Below, piece by piece: positions 16,510 to 24,400 of a DNA stretch of 38,344 nucleotides. Below the pieces are notes generated by a model, which saw only the letters and a list, made by a program, of their open reading frames with translations, made no database searches and was not told the origin of the DNA. Source of the DNA: Nonomuraea terrae (GTDB lineage Bacteria; Actinomycetota; Actinomycetes; Streptosporangiales; Streptosporangiaceae); NCBI RefSeq assembly GCF_004348995.1, contig NZ_SMKQ01000068.1:1-38344 (forward strand), written 5' to 3'. Position 1 is the stretch's first letter. Every line of letters starts with the position of its first letter. The position numbers were made by a program, and so were the translations under genes.

Positions 16510-18752
16510 ACACCGCGATCGGCCGGCCCGTCGACCGGGTCGACAGCCAGGCCAAGGTCACCGGCGGCGCCCGCTACACGGCGGAGATCTCCCTGCCCGG
16601 CCTGACGTACGCGGCCGTCGTGGGAGCGCGGATCCCGAGCGGCCGGGTGGAGGCCGTGGACGCCTCCCGCGCGCTCGCCGCGGGAGGCGTGCTGGCCGTC
16701 CTCACCCACGAGAACCTTCCGGAGATCGCGGGGCAGCCACACCTGCTGCCGTCGCTGCTCGGCGCCGCCGCGCCCGGCCAGAGCTTCTTCCCGATGCAGG
16801 ACGCGGCCGTGCACTACGCCGGCCAACCGGTCGCACTGGTCGTCGCCGAGAGCCACGAGCAGGCCCAGTACGCCGCCTCGCTGGTGGACGTGACCTACCG
16901 GCGCGAGCCGTCGATCACCTCCATCGACGAGGGCCGCGACCGGGTGTACGAGGCGCAGCGGCTGTTCGGCGGGCTCATGCCCGGCCGCGACGAGCGCGGC
17001 GACGTCGAGACGGCGCTGGCCGAGGCGCCGGTGCGCATCGAGGCCGGCTACCGGTTCGCCGCCAACCACCACAACGCGCTCGAGCCGCCGGCCACCACGG
17101 CGGTGTGGCAGGACGGCCGGCTGACCCTCTACGACTCGACGATGGGCATCCGCGCCACCCAGCTGACCGTGGCGCACCTGCTCGGGCTGCCGTTGTCGCA
17201 CGTCCGGGTCATCACGCACTTCGTCGGCGGCGGCTTCGGCTCGAAGGCGATGACCTGGCCGCACGTGACGCTCGCCGCGATGGCCGCACGGCACGTCGGC
17301 AGGCCCGTACGGCTGGCGCTCACCCGGGCGCAGACGTACACCTCCAACGGGCACCGCGAGGAGCAGGAGCAGTCGATCTCGCTCGGCGCGACCCGGGACG
17401 GGCGGCTGACCGCGATCCGCCACCACAAGCTCTCGATCACCTCCCGCTTCGACGACTGGGCCGAGCCGGCGACCGGGGTGTCCTCCCAGCTGTACGACGT
17501 CGAGCACTACGAGGGCGTGCACAGCCTGATCCAGGGCAACACGATGACGCCGACGTTCACCCGCGGGCCCGGTGAGACACTGGGCGTCTTCACGCTGGAG
17601 ACCGCGATGGACGAGCTCGCGTACGAGCTCGGCGTCGACCCGGTGGAGCTGCGGCTGCGCAACCACGCCGGCGCCGACCCGCGCGGCAATCCCTGGTCGA
17701 GCGACGGACTGGCCGAATGCCTGCGCCTCGGCGCGGAGCGGTTCGGCTGGCACGGGCGCGACCCGAGGCCGCGCGCCCGCCGGGACGGCGACTGGCTGAT
17801 CGGCACCGGGATGGCCGCGGCGGCGTACCCGGTGGCGTTCTTCATGCCGGAGCAGCGCGCCCGCGCCCGCGTGTACGAGGACGGCAGCGCGGTCGTGCAG
17901 ACCGGCACTCAGGAGTTCGGCACGGGGGTGCTGACCGTGGCCACGCAGGTCGCCGCCGACGCGCTCGGCCTGCCCCTGGAGTCCGTACGGTTCGAGGCGG
18001 GCGACACCGACCTGCCGAACACCTCGGCCGCGGTGGGCTCGGCCGGCGCCGGCATGGTGAGCGCCGCCGTGCACGCCGCCGCGACGGCGCTGCGCGACCG
18101 GCTCGTCGCGATGGCGGTCGCCGACGCGGCCTCGCCGCTACACGGCGCGGATCCGGCGGCCGTGGACGTCGCCGACGGGCGGATGCGGCTGCGCGACCGG
18201 CCAGGGACCGGGGAGTCCTACGCCGACCTGATGATCCGCCACCGGCTGGCGGACACCGAGGCGGTGGGCAGCTGGACGCCGCCGCCGCTGGACACCCCGC
18301 ACGGCCTGCTGACCTTCGGCGCCCAGTTCGCCGAGGTCGCCGTGGATCCGGACCTCGGCCTGGTCCGGGTCCGGCGCATGGTCGGCGTGTTCGCGCCGGG
18401 ACGGGTGCTGAACCCCAAGCTGGCGCGCAGCCAGCTCGTGGGCGGCATGGTGTGGGGTCTGAGCCAGGCGCTGCTCGAAGGCAACGAGATGGACACCCGC
18501 CACGGCCGCTGGGGCGCGAGCAACCTCGGAGAGTACCTCGTGCCGGTCAACGCCGACATCCCGGAGATCACCGTCGAGTTCGTCGAGGTCGAGGACGACG
18601 TCGTGCCGCTCGGGATCAAGGGTGTGGGCGAGATCGGCCAGGTGGGGGCCGCCGCGGCCGTGGCCAACGCGGTCTTCCACGCGACCGGGCGCCGCCTGCG
18701 GCGGCTGCCGCTCGCCGCCGAGCTCGTCATGGACCCGCCCGCGTCCTCATGA
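16506..18752 (+). CDS. paoC: Molybdenum aldehyde oxidoreductase, molybdopterin-binding subunit (PaoC/YagR-like)
   Basis: The 748-residue catalytic subunit that binds molybdopterin cytosine dinucleotide in related enzymes and oxidises aldehydes with water as oxygen source. Visible: GGGFGSKAMTWPH cofactor loop, RGPGE at 353-357, TQEFGTGVLT, and the C-terminal KGVGEIG whose Glu (about 709) is the family's catalytic base. The length is typical for the PaoC branch. Translation is coupled by ATGA to both neighbours. No XdhC/PaoD-type maturation chaperone is in the window; it must be encoded elsewhere. Confidence 0.93.
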   Translation: MNTAIGRPVDRVDSQAKVTGGARYTAEISLPGLTYAAVVGARIPSGRVEAVDASRALAAGGVLAVLTHENLPEIAGQPHLLPSLLGAAAPGQSFFPMQDAAVHYAGQPVALVVAESHEQAQYAASLVDVTYRREPSITSIDEGRDRVYEAQRLFGGLMPGRDERGDVETALAEAPVRIEAGYRFAANHHNALEPPATTAVWQDGRLTLYDSTMGIRATQLTVAHLLGLPLSHVRVITHFVGGGFGSKAMTWPHVTLAAMAARHVGRPVRLALTRAQTYTSNGHREEQEQSISLGATRDGRLTAIRHHKLSITSRFDDWAEPATGVSSQLYDVEHYEGVHSLIQGNTMTPTFTRGPGETLGVFTLETAMDELAYELGVDPVELRLRNHAGADPRGNPWSSDGLAECLRLGAERFGWHGRDPRPRARRDGDWLIGTGMAAAAYPVAFFMPEQRARARVYEDGSAVVQTGTQEFGTGVLTVATQVAADALGLPLESVRFEAGDTDLPNTSAAVGSAGAGMVSAAVHAAATALRDRLVAMAVADAASPLHGADPAAVDVADGRMRLRDRPGTGESYADLMIRHRLADTEAVGSWTPPPLDTPHGLLTFGAQFAEVAVDPDLGLVRVRRMVGVFAPGRVLNPKLARSQLVGGMVWGLSQALLEGNEMDTRHGRWGASNLGEYLVPVNADIPEITVEFVEVEDDVVPLGIKGVGEIGQVGAAAAVANAVFHATGRRLRRLPLAAELVMDPPASS

Positions 18753-19834
18753 GCGACGTCCCTCTGCCCGACCGCCCTCTCCTCACCGCCCACCGGCGTC
18801 CCCACCTCGACGCGGAGCTGTGGCGGCACGCCCGCCAGCCGGGTCTCGGCCTGATCGGGCTGGTGCTCGTGCTGCCGGTGGCCGTCCTGCTCTCCGTCGG
18901 CGTGGGCGGCCCCGAGGGGTCGGTGCTGGTGCTCGGCCCGCTGATCACGTTCTCGCTGCCGGTGGTGGCGATGATCGCGTTCTGGTGGGAGGACTGGCCC
19001 GGCTCCAGCCTGCGCCCCGGTTGGTCGGGACCGGCCGACACGCTGGTGATCGCGTTCGCCGGGATCCTGCTGACCATGCTCGCCCAGGCCGTGGTCGACC
19101 GGCCCGACCTGCGCGGCGTCTTCGATCCCACCCCCGGAGCGGGGCATGCGGCCACGTTCCCGGCCACCATGTCGATCGGGGGCGGCGCCTTCGTCGCGAT
19201 GCTGCAGATCACCTTCGCCTGGGAGGGCTGGCCGCTGCGGCGCCTCGGCAGGATCGCCTCGGGGGCGTGCGCGCTGGCGGTGGCGTGGGCGGCGGCCCTG
19301 GTGGTGCACTTCGCGGTCGAGCGCGGCGGGTTGTTGAGCGGCTCGGAGCTGGGGGCGCTGCTCGTGCTCACCGGGCTCTGGCAGGTCGGGATCTACGTCG
19401 TCTGGCGCGGCTGGCCGTTCGCCGGGCTCGGCCGGCGGTGGGTGCGGATCCTGTCGGCCAACGTCGTCGTCGTGGGCGGGGCCTTACTGACGTACGCGGC
19501 CGTGCACGTCGCGGGCGAGGTGCGCACGGACGTCATCACCGCCGTGGCTGGGCAGCTCATCGCCGCGGGGCTCGTGGTCGGGATCCTGTTCGAGGGGTGG
19601 CTGCAGTCGCGCCTGCCGCCCGCGGCCGAGCGCGTCGTCTCCCTCGCCGCCGTGATCGTGCTCGCCGCCGTCCTGTCGTTCGCGCTGGAGGCGTACGCGG
19701 CCACGCTCGCGTGGGACAGAGCGACCGCCGACGACTGGGTCGGCCACGTCGGGCTCAACGCCCTCGGCCTCGCCGTCATCCTGCACGTCGCGATAGCCCG
19801 CCGCTGGCCCTTCACCTCGGGCTCCCCCTCCTGA
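18749..19834 (+). CDS. Uncharacterised membrane protein made of five two-helix repeats, coupled to the aldehyde oxidoreductase
   Basis: A 361-residue multi-pass membrane protein I cannot assign to a family. About ten hydrophobic segments are visible (roughly 31-50, 58-78, 98-115, 136-156, 171-191, 201-219, 233-252, 260-281, 296-316, 332-350). Every second helix ends in a tryptophan motif: WWEDWP (79-84), AWEGWP (157-162), VWRGWP (218-223), LFEGWL (280-285) and ARRWPF (349-354). These are 61-78 residues apart, so the protein is five tandem helix-hairpin units. The first four are followed by basic residues. The start overlaps the paoC stop (ATGA), so it is made with the enzyme. Possible roles are membrane docking, electron transfer or substrate passage; none is proven. 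Confidence 0.85.
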   Translation: MSDVPLPDRPLLTAHRRPHLDAELWRHARQPGLGLIGLVLVLPVAVLLSVGVGGPEGSVLVLGPLITFSLPVVAMIAFWWEDWPGSSLRPGWSGPADTLVIAFAGILLTMLAQAVVDRPDLRGVFDPTPGAGHAATFPATMSIGGGAFVAMLQITFAWEGWPLRRLGRIASGACALAVAWAAALVVHFAVERGGLLSGSELGALLVLTGLWQVGIYVVWRGWPFAGLGRRWVRILSANVVVVGGALLTYAAVHVAGEVRTDVITAVAGQLIAAGLVVGILFEGWLQSRLPPAAERVVSLAAVIVLAAVLSFALEAYAATLAWDRATADDWVGHVGLNALGLAVILHVAIARRWPFTSGSPS

Positions 19835-20050
19835 GTCGGCGACTCCCTCTGGCCGGCCGCACGCTGACGGAGTCGAACGCGCGCGGCGCTGCACCCGGCG
19901 AAGCCGCGGTGCACCGTTGGCACGAACGGCACGATCGGCAGCGCCGCTCCCTCACCGCGCTGGTGGCACCCGTCCACCGTCAGTAGTTCATTCGGAATTC
20001 ACCAAAAGGGCGAATGGGACAAACAGCCATAAAGATACTCTTTCGTACGC

Positions 20051-20064
20051 GCTGTCCGGACAGC
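20051..20064. promoter_or_regulatory. Perfect 14-bp palindrome, candidate operator
   Basis: GCTGTCCGGACAGC, fully self-complementary, 63 bp before the start codon at 20128. It is followed 12 bp later by a second inverted repeat. Typical of a dimer-binding site; the regulator is unknown. Confidence 0.4.
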
Positions 20065-20075
20065 ATGTTCGATGA

Positions 20076-20096
20076 CCATCAGGAAGGGCCTGATGG
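20076..20096 (+). promoter_or_regulatory. Hairpin-forming repeat in the presumed leader of the Tat hydrolase gene
   Basis: CCATCAGG (20076-20083), AAGGG, CCTGATGG (20089-20096): perfect 8-bp arms with a 5-nt loop, ending 31 bp before the ATG and about 20 bp before the ribosome site. There is no U-tract, so an operator or mRNA structure is more likely than a terminator. Confidence 0.35.
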
Positions 20097-20127
20097 CGCG
20101 GCATGCCGGGCGTAGGGGGAAAGAGAC

Positions 20128-21009
20128 ATGGAAGCTGAGAACAAAGCACCGAATGATGGCGGCCTCTCTCGGCGACGGACGCTGGGGCTGTTCGGCGGGG
20201 TCGGCGCCGGGGCCGCGGCCGCGGTGCTGACCAGCACCGCGGCGCGTGCTACTGCTCTCACACACGGAGGAAGCGGGCATTCGGGGCATTCATCCCCGAC
20301 GTACGTCCTGATTCCCGGCGCCTGGCACGGCGCCTGGGCCTGGGAGCCGGTGGCGAAGCGTCTGCGCGCGGCCGGCCGTCGCGCGGTGGCCCTCACCCTT
20401 CCCGGCCTCGGCTATGAGGACGATCCCGCCGGGTTGCGGCTTGAGGACGCGATCGACCATGTGGTCCGCCAGGTCAAGAAGCTCTCCAGCAAGAACGTGA
20501 TCATGGTCTGCCACAGCTGGGGCGGTTACCCGACGACTGGGGCCGCTGCTCGCCTGCGGAACCAAGTCACCGAGGTCATCTACTTCAGCGCCTACGTTCC
20601 CCGGCCCAACACGTCATCCGTGGCGGAGAACCCGCCGGAGGTCCGGGCTCTCATCGAGCAGATAATCTCGTCCTCTCCGGGCCGGGCCTGGACGGCCGGC
20701 CTTGAGGATGTCGTCAAGCCGCTGCTCCTGCAGGGATTCCCGGAGGAGGCCCAGCGCATGCTCCTCGAATTGCTGACCCCGCAGCCCGGCGCCTACATGC
20801 TGGATGTCCTGCGTGCGCCTCTGGTGACCGATCTCGGGATCCGCGCGCGGTACCTGCTCGCCGGGAACGACACGGCCCTGCCGCGACCGGGAGCCGAGTT
20901 CGCCGCACGCCTCGGGCTCAAGCCGGAGATCATCCCTGGTCTGACCCATGAAGGGATGATCACCCACCCTGACGAGGTCGCCCAGGCCGTACTTCGAGCG
21001 AACGCGTAG
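20128..21009 (+). CDS. Tat-exported alpha/beta hydrolase (esterase-like)
   Basis: A 293-residue secreted hydrolase. A twin-arginine signal SRRRTLGLF at 14-22 is followed by an Ala/Gly-rich helix ending near residue 42. The mature part starts with YVLIPGAWHGAWAW, has the nucleophile elbow CHSWGG (Ser 130), an acid in GNDT (Asp 248) and LTHEGMITHP (His 274). This resembles the salicylate/methyl-ester esterase group of alpha/beta hydrolases, whose oxyanion region is PGAWHG. ATG 20128 has GGGGGAAAGAG upstream. It stands alone, with a hairpin terminator after it. The substrate is unknown. Confidence 0.9.
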   Translation: MEAENKAPNDGGLSRRRTLGLFGGVGAGAAAAVLTSTAARATALTHGGSGHSGHSSPTYVLIPGAWHGAWAWEPVAKRLRAAGRRAVALTLPGLGYEDDPAGLRLEDAIDHVVRQVKKLSSKNVIMVCHSWGGYPTTGAAARLRNQVTEVIYFSAYVPRPNTSSVAENPPEVRALIEQIISSSPGRAWTAGLEDVVKPLLLQGFPEEAQRMLLELLTPQPGAYMLDVLRAPLVTDLGIRARYLLAGNDTALPRPGAEFAARLGLKPEIIPGLTHEGMITHPDEVAQAVLRANA

Positions 21010-21028
21010 CTGCTGGAACCATAGGAAC

Positions 21029-21053
21029 GGCACCACTCCGTTCGGGTGGTGCC
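21029..21053. terminator. Hairpin terminator after the Tat hydrolase
   Basis: GGCACCAC (21029-21036) pairs perfectly with GTGGTGCC (21046-21053) and can extend inward by CC/GG with one bulge. It lies 20 bp after the stop. The rest of the gap to 21246 shows nothing recognisable. Confidence 0.65.
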
Positions 21054-21246
21054 ACGTTCGTTCCTGGCACCAGGCGTCGGTGGGGGATCATCGACGCACG
21101 GCGGCGATGGGAATGAGCCGCACGAAGGGTCCCTCCTTCCGGCCGGTGCTTGAGCCGTCGCAGGTTGCGGCGTTCCCGCAGAGTCGCTCGACTCTTCTGG
21201 CCGGCCTCCGGCGCGGCCCGTCGTCACATGGATCCAGTCCAGGGCC

Positions 21247-21834
21247 TCAGCCGGTCATCACGGCGCGTCGGACGCTTTCGCGGAGCAGGGCGCGGCGGCG
21301 TTCGTGCAGCTCGGCGGGCTCGGCGGCGGTGGCGGCATAGACGTTGCTGACCGGCGACCAGGCCATGGACATCGCGATGACCAGGGCCATCACGTCGAAC
21401 GGGTCGCCGGGGCGCACGATGCCCGCCGCCTGGGCCTCTGCGACGGCGCGCAGCTTGGGGTCGTCGAGACGATCGGCCTCCTCGACGAGATGGCCGGCCG
21501 GGCGGCGCTCCAGGCGGGCCCAGGTGGCCAGCCGGATGAGGTCGGGGCGGCGCAGGTATTCGTCGTAGAGGCGCACGGCCCAGTCGGCGAGGTCGGTGCC
21601 GTCGATCGGCACGACGTTCATGATCCGTTCCAGCGAGCCGAGGAAGATCGCGTCGAACAGCCCTTCCTTGCTGCCGAAGTAGGCGTAGAGCTGCGCCTTG
21701 TTCGTACGGGCGGCGGCGACGATGCGTTCGATGCGCGCCCCGGCGATGCCGTGCTCGGCGAACTCGCGGGTCGCCACCTCGAGGATGCGCTTGCGGGTGG
21801 CGGCGCCACGGGAGGTCAGCTGCTGGTCGACCAT
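21247..21834 (-). CDS. TetR-family repressor of the adjacent alcohol dehydrogenase
   Basis: A 195-residue TetR protein. HTH: ATRKRILEVATREFAEHGI, then ARIERIVAAARTNKAQLYAYFGSKEGLF at about 14-60. ATG 21834 is preferred over an upstream start at 21897 because the upstream bases form the operator region. It is divergent from a zinc alcohol dehydrogenase; two AAACAGACC-containing inverted repeats sit between them, one close to each gene. It most likely represses both itself and the dehydrogenase until an inducer, perhaps an aldehyde or electrophile, binds. Confidence 0.9.
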   Translation of the reverse strand: MVDQQLTSRGAATRKRILEVATREFAEHGIAGARIERIVAAARTNKAQLYAYFGSKEGLFDAIFLGSLERIMNVVPIDGTDLADWAVRLYDEYLRRPDLIRLATWARLERRPAGHLVEEADRLDDPKLRAVAEAQAAGIVRPGDPFDVMALVIAMSMAWSPVSNVYAATAAEPAELHERRRALLRESVRRAVMTG

Positions 21835-21848
21835 GCCCGCCAGGCTAC

Positions 21849-21868
21849 CAAACAGACCATTCGGTTTG
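21849..21868. promoter_or_regulatory. TetR operator candidate 1 (repressor side)
   Basis: An imperfect inverted repeat with CAAAC (21849-21853) and GTTTG (21864-21868) ends, starting CAAACAGACC as in the second site. It lies 15 bp before the TetR start codon, which suits autoregulation. Confidence 0.55.
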
Positions 21869-21894
21869 CTTGCCGTTCGAAGCGAGGCTAGTGT
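21866..21894 (+). promoter_or_regulatory. Candidate promoter of the alcohol dehydrogenase gene
   Basis: TTGCTT (21866-21871), 17-bp spacer, TAGTGT (21889-21894), fitting TANNNT. The perfect operator begins 1 bp after the -10 box and would cover the transcription start. Confidence 0.45.
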
Positions 21895-21895
21895 C

Positions 21896-21917
21896 AAACA
21901 GACCGAACAGTCTGTTT
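21896..21917. promoter_or_regulatory. TetR operator candidate 2 (dehydrogenase side)
   Basis: Perfect 8-bp arms AAACAGAC (21896-21903) and GTCTGTTT (21910-21917) around CGAACA. It ends 14 bp before ATG 21932 and 2 bp before the AGGAG ribosome site, so bound repressor would block transcription start. Confidence 0.7.
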
Positions 21918-21931
21918 ATAGGAGTCTCCCC

Positions 21932-22966
21932 ATGAGGACCACAGTGGGCTGGCGAGCGGACGGCCCCACGACGCCGCTGCGGCGGGCGTCCCTCGAACGG
22001 CGCGACCTGCGTCCCGACGACCTCGCCGTACGGGTGGACTACTGCGGCGTCTGCCACAGCGATCTGCACGCCGTGGCCTCCCATCCCGGCGGCGCGCTGG
22101 TGCCGGGCCACGAGTTCACCGGGGTCGTGACCGAGGTCGGCCCGGACGTCACCGGCTTCGCCCCCGGCGACCCGGTCGCGGTCGGCAACATCGTCGACTC
22201 GTGCGGCGTGTGCCCCATGTGCCGGGCCGGCCAGGAGAACTTCTGCCACGAGTTCCCGACCCTGACCTACGGCGGCACCGACCGCCACGACGGATCGACC
22301 ACCCTGGGCGGCTACTCCCGCGAGTACGTCGTCCGCGACCGGTTCGCCTACCGCCTGCCCGCCGGTCTCGACCCCGCCGGCATGGCCCCGCTGCTCTGCG
22401 CCGGGATCACCGTCTGGGAGCCGCTACGCGCCCTCGGCGTGGGGCCGGACACCCGCGTCGCCGTAGCGGGGCTCGGCGGCCTGGGGCACCTCGCGGTCAA
22501 GCTCGCCGTCGCGCTCGGCGCCGAGACCACGGTCATCAGCCGATCGCCCGACAAGGCGGACGACGCCCGCCGTCTCGGCGCCCACGACCTTCTCGTGTCC
22601 ACGGATGCGGCCCGGATGGCCGACGCCCGAGACCGGTTCGACGTCGTCATCGACACCACCTCCGCCGACCACGACCTCGGCCCGTACCTGCGGCTCGTCG
22701 CCATGGACGGGACGCTCAGCCAGGTCGGCCACCTCGGCCCGGTCACCGTGCAGACCACCGACCTGCTGATCGGGCGCAAGAAGCTCAGCTCGGCGGGCAG
22801 CGGCGGCCGGCCCGCGACCGCCGCCCTGCTGGACTTCTGCGCCGAGCATGGCGTCATCGCCGACATCGAGCTGCTGCCCTCGGCTCAGGTGAACGAGGCG
22901 TTCGACCGCCTCCGGCGCAACGACGTCCGCTACCGGTTCGTCCTCGACCTGTCGGACTTGTCCTGA
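21932..22966 (+). CDS. Zinc-dependent alcohol dehydrogenase (MDR family)
   Basis: A 344-residue NAD(P)-dependent medium-chain dehydrogenase interconverting alcohols and aldehydes. Catalytic zinc ligands: Cys 38 (YCGVCHSD), His 60-Glu 61 (GHEFTG) and Cys 156 (LLCAGIT). Structural zinc: Cys 91, 94, 97 and 105. The Rossmann motif GLGGLGHLAVKLA is at about 180-192. The pattern fits the cinnamyl-alcohol/YahK-like branch. ATG 21932 follows AGGAG with good spacing. Its 3' end overlaps the convergent P-loop kinase gene by 37 bp. Regulation by the divergent TetR is strongly suggested by the operators. Confidence 0.93.
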   Translation: MRTTVGWRADGPTTPLRRASLERRDLRPDDLAVRVDYCGVCHSDLHAVASHPGGALVPGHEFTGVVTEVGPDVTGFAPGDPVAVGNIVDSCGVCPMCRAGQENFCHEFPTLTYGGTDRHDGSTTLGGYSREYVVRDRFAYRLPAGLDPAGMAPLLCAGITVWEPLRALGVGPDTRVAVAGLGGLGHLAVKLAVALGAETTVISRSPDKADDARRLGAHDLLVSTDAARMADARDRFDVVIDTTSADHDLGPYLRLVAMDGTLSQVGHLGPVTVQTTDLLIGRKKLSSAGSGGRPATAALLDFCAEHGVIADIELLPSAQVNEAFDRLRRNDVRYRFVLDLSDLS

Positions 22967-23427
22967 TCGGCCAGCTCCTCGTCCGTGACGGTGAAGCCGC
23001 CGCGGCCGTCGAAGGTCACGGTGCGCACGGCGTCGAACCCGTCCGACCGGCGCGGGCGGCGCAGCCGCCGGAACGTGGCCCGTACGCCGGCCTCCGGCAC
23101 CCGCGACCGCCCGAGGCGCAGCAGGTTGCGGGCCAGGGAACCGGCCAGGTCGGGCGGGAACCAGTAGGCCACCACGCGGGCGCCGCGCTCCTTGGCCGGC
23201 ACGACGAGCGGGCTCCACTCCTCGGGAGAGGGGTTGGTGTTGTCCACGGCGACGTCGCGGCCCCGCTCCAGCGCCTCCGCGACGAGCCTGAGCTGGCGCC
23301 GCTGACGGTGGCGGGCGTTGGGGAAGGCGTCCTTGCTCACGTGGACGTGCGTCTCCGCCAGCCGGCGGCGGTAGAACGTGCTCTTGCCCGACGCCTGCAG
23401 CCCCACGAGCACGGCCACCTCGCTCAC
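22930..23427 (-). CDS. P-loop kinase-like ATP-binding protein (AAA_33 type)
   Basis: A 165-residue protein of the polynucleotide-kinase-like P-loop group. Walker A GLQASGKST is at 9-17, and VDNTNPSPEEW near the middle is the typical second motif of these small kinases. Similar proteins may phosphorylate nucleic acids or small molecules, or chloramphenicol-type substrates; the substrate here is unknown. GTG 23427 overlaps the stop of the universal stress protein gene by GTGA, so the two are co-translated. The C-terminal DEELADQDKSDRSRTNR tail is encoded over the 3' end of the convergent alcohol dehydrogenase. Confidence 0.85.
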   Translation of the reverse strand: MSEVAVLVGLQASGKSTFYRRRLAETHVHVSKDAFPNARHRQRRQLRLVAEALERGRDVAVDNTNPSPEEWSPLVVPAKERGARVVAYWFPPDLAGSLARNLLRLGRSRVPEAGVRATFRRLRRPRRSDGFDAVRTVTFDGRGGFTVTDEELADQDKSDRSRTNR

Positions 23428-24227
23428 GCGCGCACGACCGCGACCGGGCAGGTGACGTGGCGCAGCACGCCGTGGCTGACCGAGCCGAGCACCGCCGCGG
23501 CCAGCCCGCCGCGGCCGTGCGAGCCCACCACGACCAGGTCGGCCGTCTCGGAGATCCGGGTCAGGGCCGGCACGGGGTGGTCGCGCGGCTGGTCGTCGGT
23601 GATGATCAGGCCGGGGTTGCGCTCCCGCCACGGCTGGACCCGGGCGCGCGCCGTCTCCAGCTCCGCGCGTACGGCCTCCTCGATGAGGTCGTCGTAGGCC
23701 GGCGCATACGGGGCCGGCACCGGCACCGGCCAGGCCGTGACCACGTGCAGCTGCGCCAGGCGGGACCGGGCCTGCTCGACGGCGAACTCCATGGCCGCCT
23801 CCGCCTGCTCGGAGCCGTCGTAGCCGACGACGACCCGGCCGTACTCGACGACGCGGGGGCCGCGGACGACGACGACCGGCGCGTGCGCGTGCCCGGCCAC
23901 GCCCATGCTGACCGAGCCGGCCACCATCCCGGCGAACCCGCCGCGCCCCCGGCTGCCCACCACGAGCGTGTCGGCCTGCGAGGAGGCGGCGATGAGCTCG
24001 CCGACGACGTTCCCGGTACGCGACTCCGCGGTGACGGCGACGCCGCCGGTCAGAGCGTGTGCCCGGGCGGCGGCGTCCTCCAGCAGGCCGGCGCTCTCTT
24101 CCGCGGGCTCGCCCACGTGCACGATCAACAGGTCGAGCTCGCGCCGCCGGGCGTCGGCGGCGGCCCACTCCACGGCCGCCACGGCCGGCGCGGACCCGTC
24201 GAAGCCGACCACGATCCGTCTGGACAT
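23424..24227 (-). CDS. Universal stress protein with two tandem Usp domains
   Basis: A 267-residue tandem UspA protein. Domain 1, about 1-140: IVVGFDGS start and the ATP-loop VGSRGRGGFAGMVAGSVS. Domain 2, about 145-267: VVVGYDGSEQA and VGSHGRGGLAAAVLGSVS. Both loops keep the G-x2-G-x9-G-S/T pattern of ATP-binding Usp proteins. ATG 24227 has GAGGGGGTGG upstream; an upstream extension is unlikely. It is co-translated with the P-loop kinase and divergent from a CBS-domain protein. Such genes in actinobacteria are commonly induced by hypoxia or stationary phase; no such regulator site was identified here. Confidence 0.93.
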   Translation of the reverse strand: MSRRIVVGFDGSAPAVAAVEWAAADARRRELDLLIVHVGEPAEESAGLLEDAAARAHALTGGVAVTAESRTGNVVGELIAASSQADTLVVGSRGRGGFAGMVAGSVSMGVAGHAHAPVVVVRGPRVVEYGRVVVGYDGSEQAEAAMEFAVEQARSRLAQLHVVTAWPVPVPAPYAPAYDDLIEEAVRAELETARARVQPWRERNPGLIITDDQPRDHPVPALTRISETADLVVVGSHGRGGLAAAVLGSVSHGVLRHVTCPVAVVRA

Positions 24228-24400
24228 CGCCCACCCCCTCACGAGGAGAAGTGCTCCCTTACAGCCTCGCAAAGCCGGCGCCCGCTGCGCAGGTCAGGCC
24301 CGCCCCTGGCGCCACCCCGTTGATCGCTGTCAGCGTCGGAGGCGGTGCGCCGGGAAGTCTGGTCGGCAGGTCCCCCGTTCCCGACCGCGAAGGATGCCCC

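Larger units (their letters stand above)
19835..20127. other. Intergenic region before the Tat-exported hydrolase
   Basis: 293 bases with no gene seen. The first 150 are GC-rich, with a short GAGTC-GGC-GACTC hairpin at the operon end (19833-19845). From about 19985 it becomes AT-richer and probably contains the hydrolase promoter, followed by the palindrome and hairpin listed separately. Confidence 0.4.

Noticed and set aside
16455..18074. Long minus-strand frame within the aldehyde oxidoreductase genes
   Set aside because: Antisense shadow; the plus-strand product has the full molybdopterin-binding pattern.
22930..24234. Single long minus-strand gene covering the kinase and Usp region
   Set aside because: The upstream two thirds are a shadow frame of the Usp gene; the kinase proper starts at GTG 23427 with a GTGA overlap.
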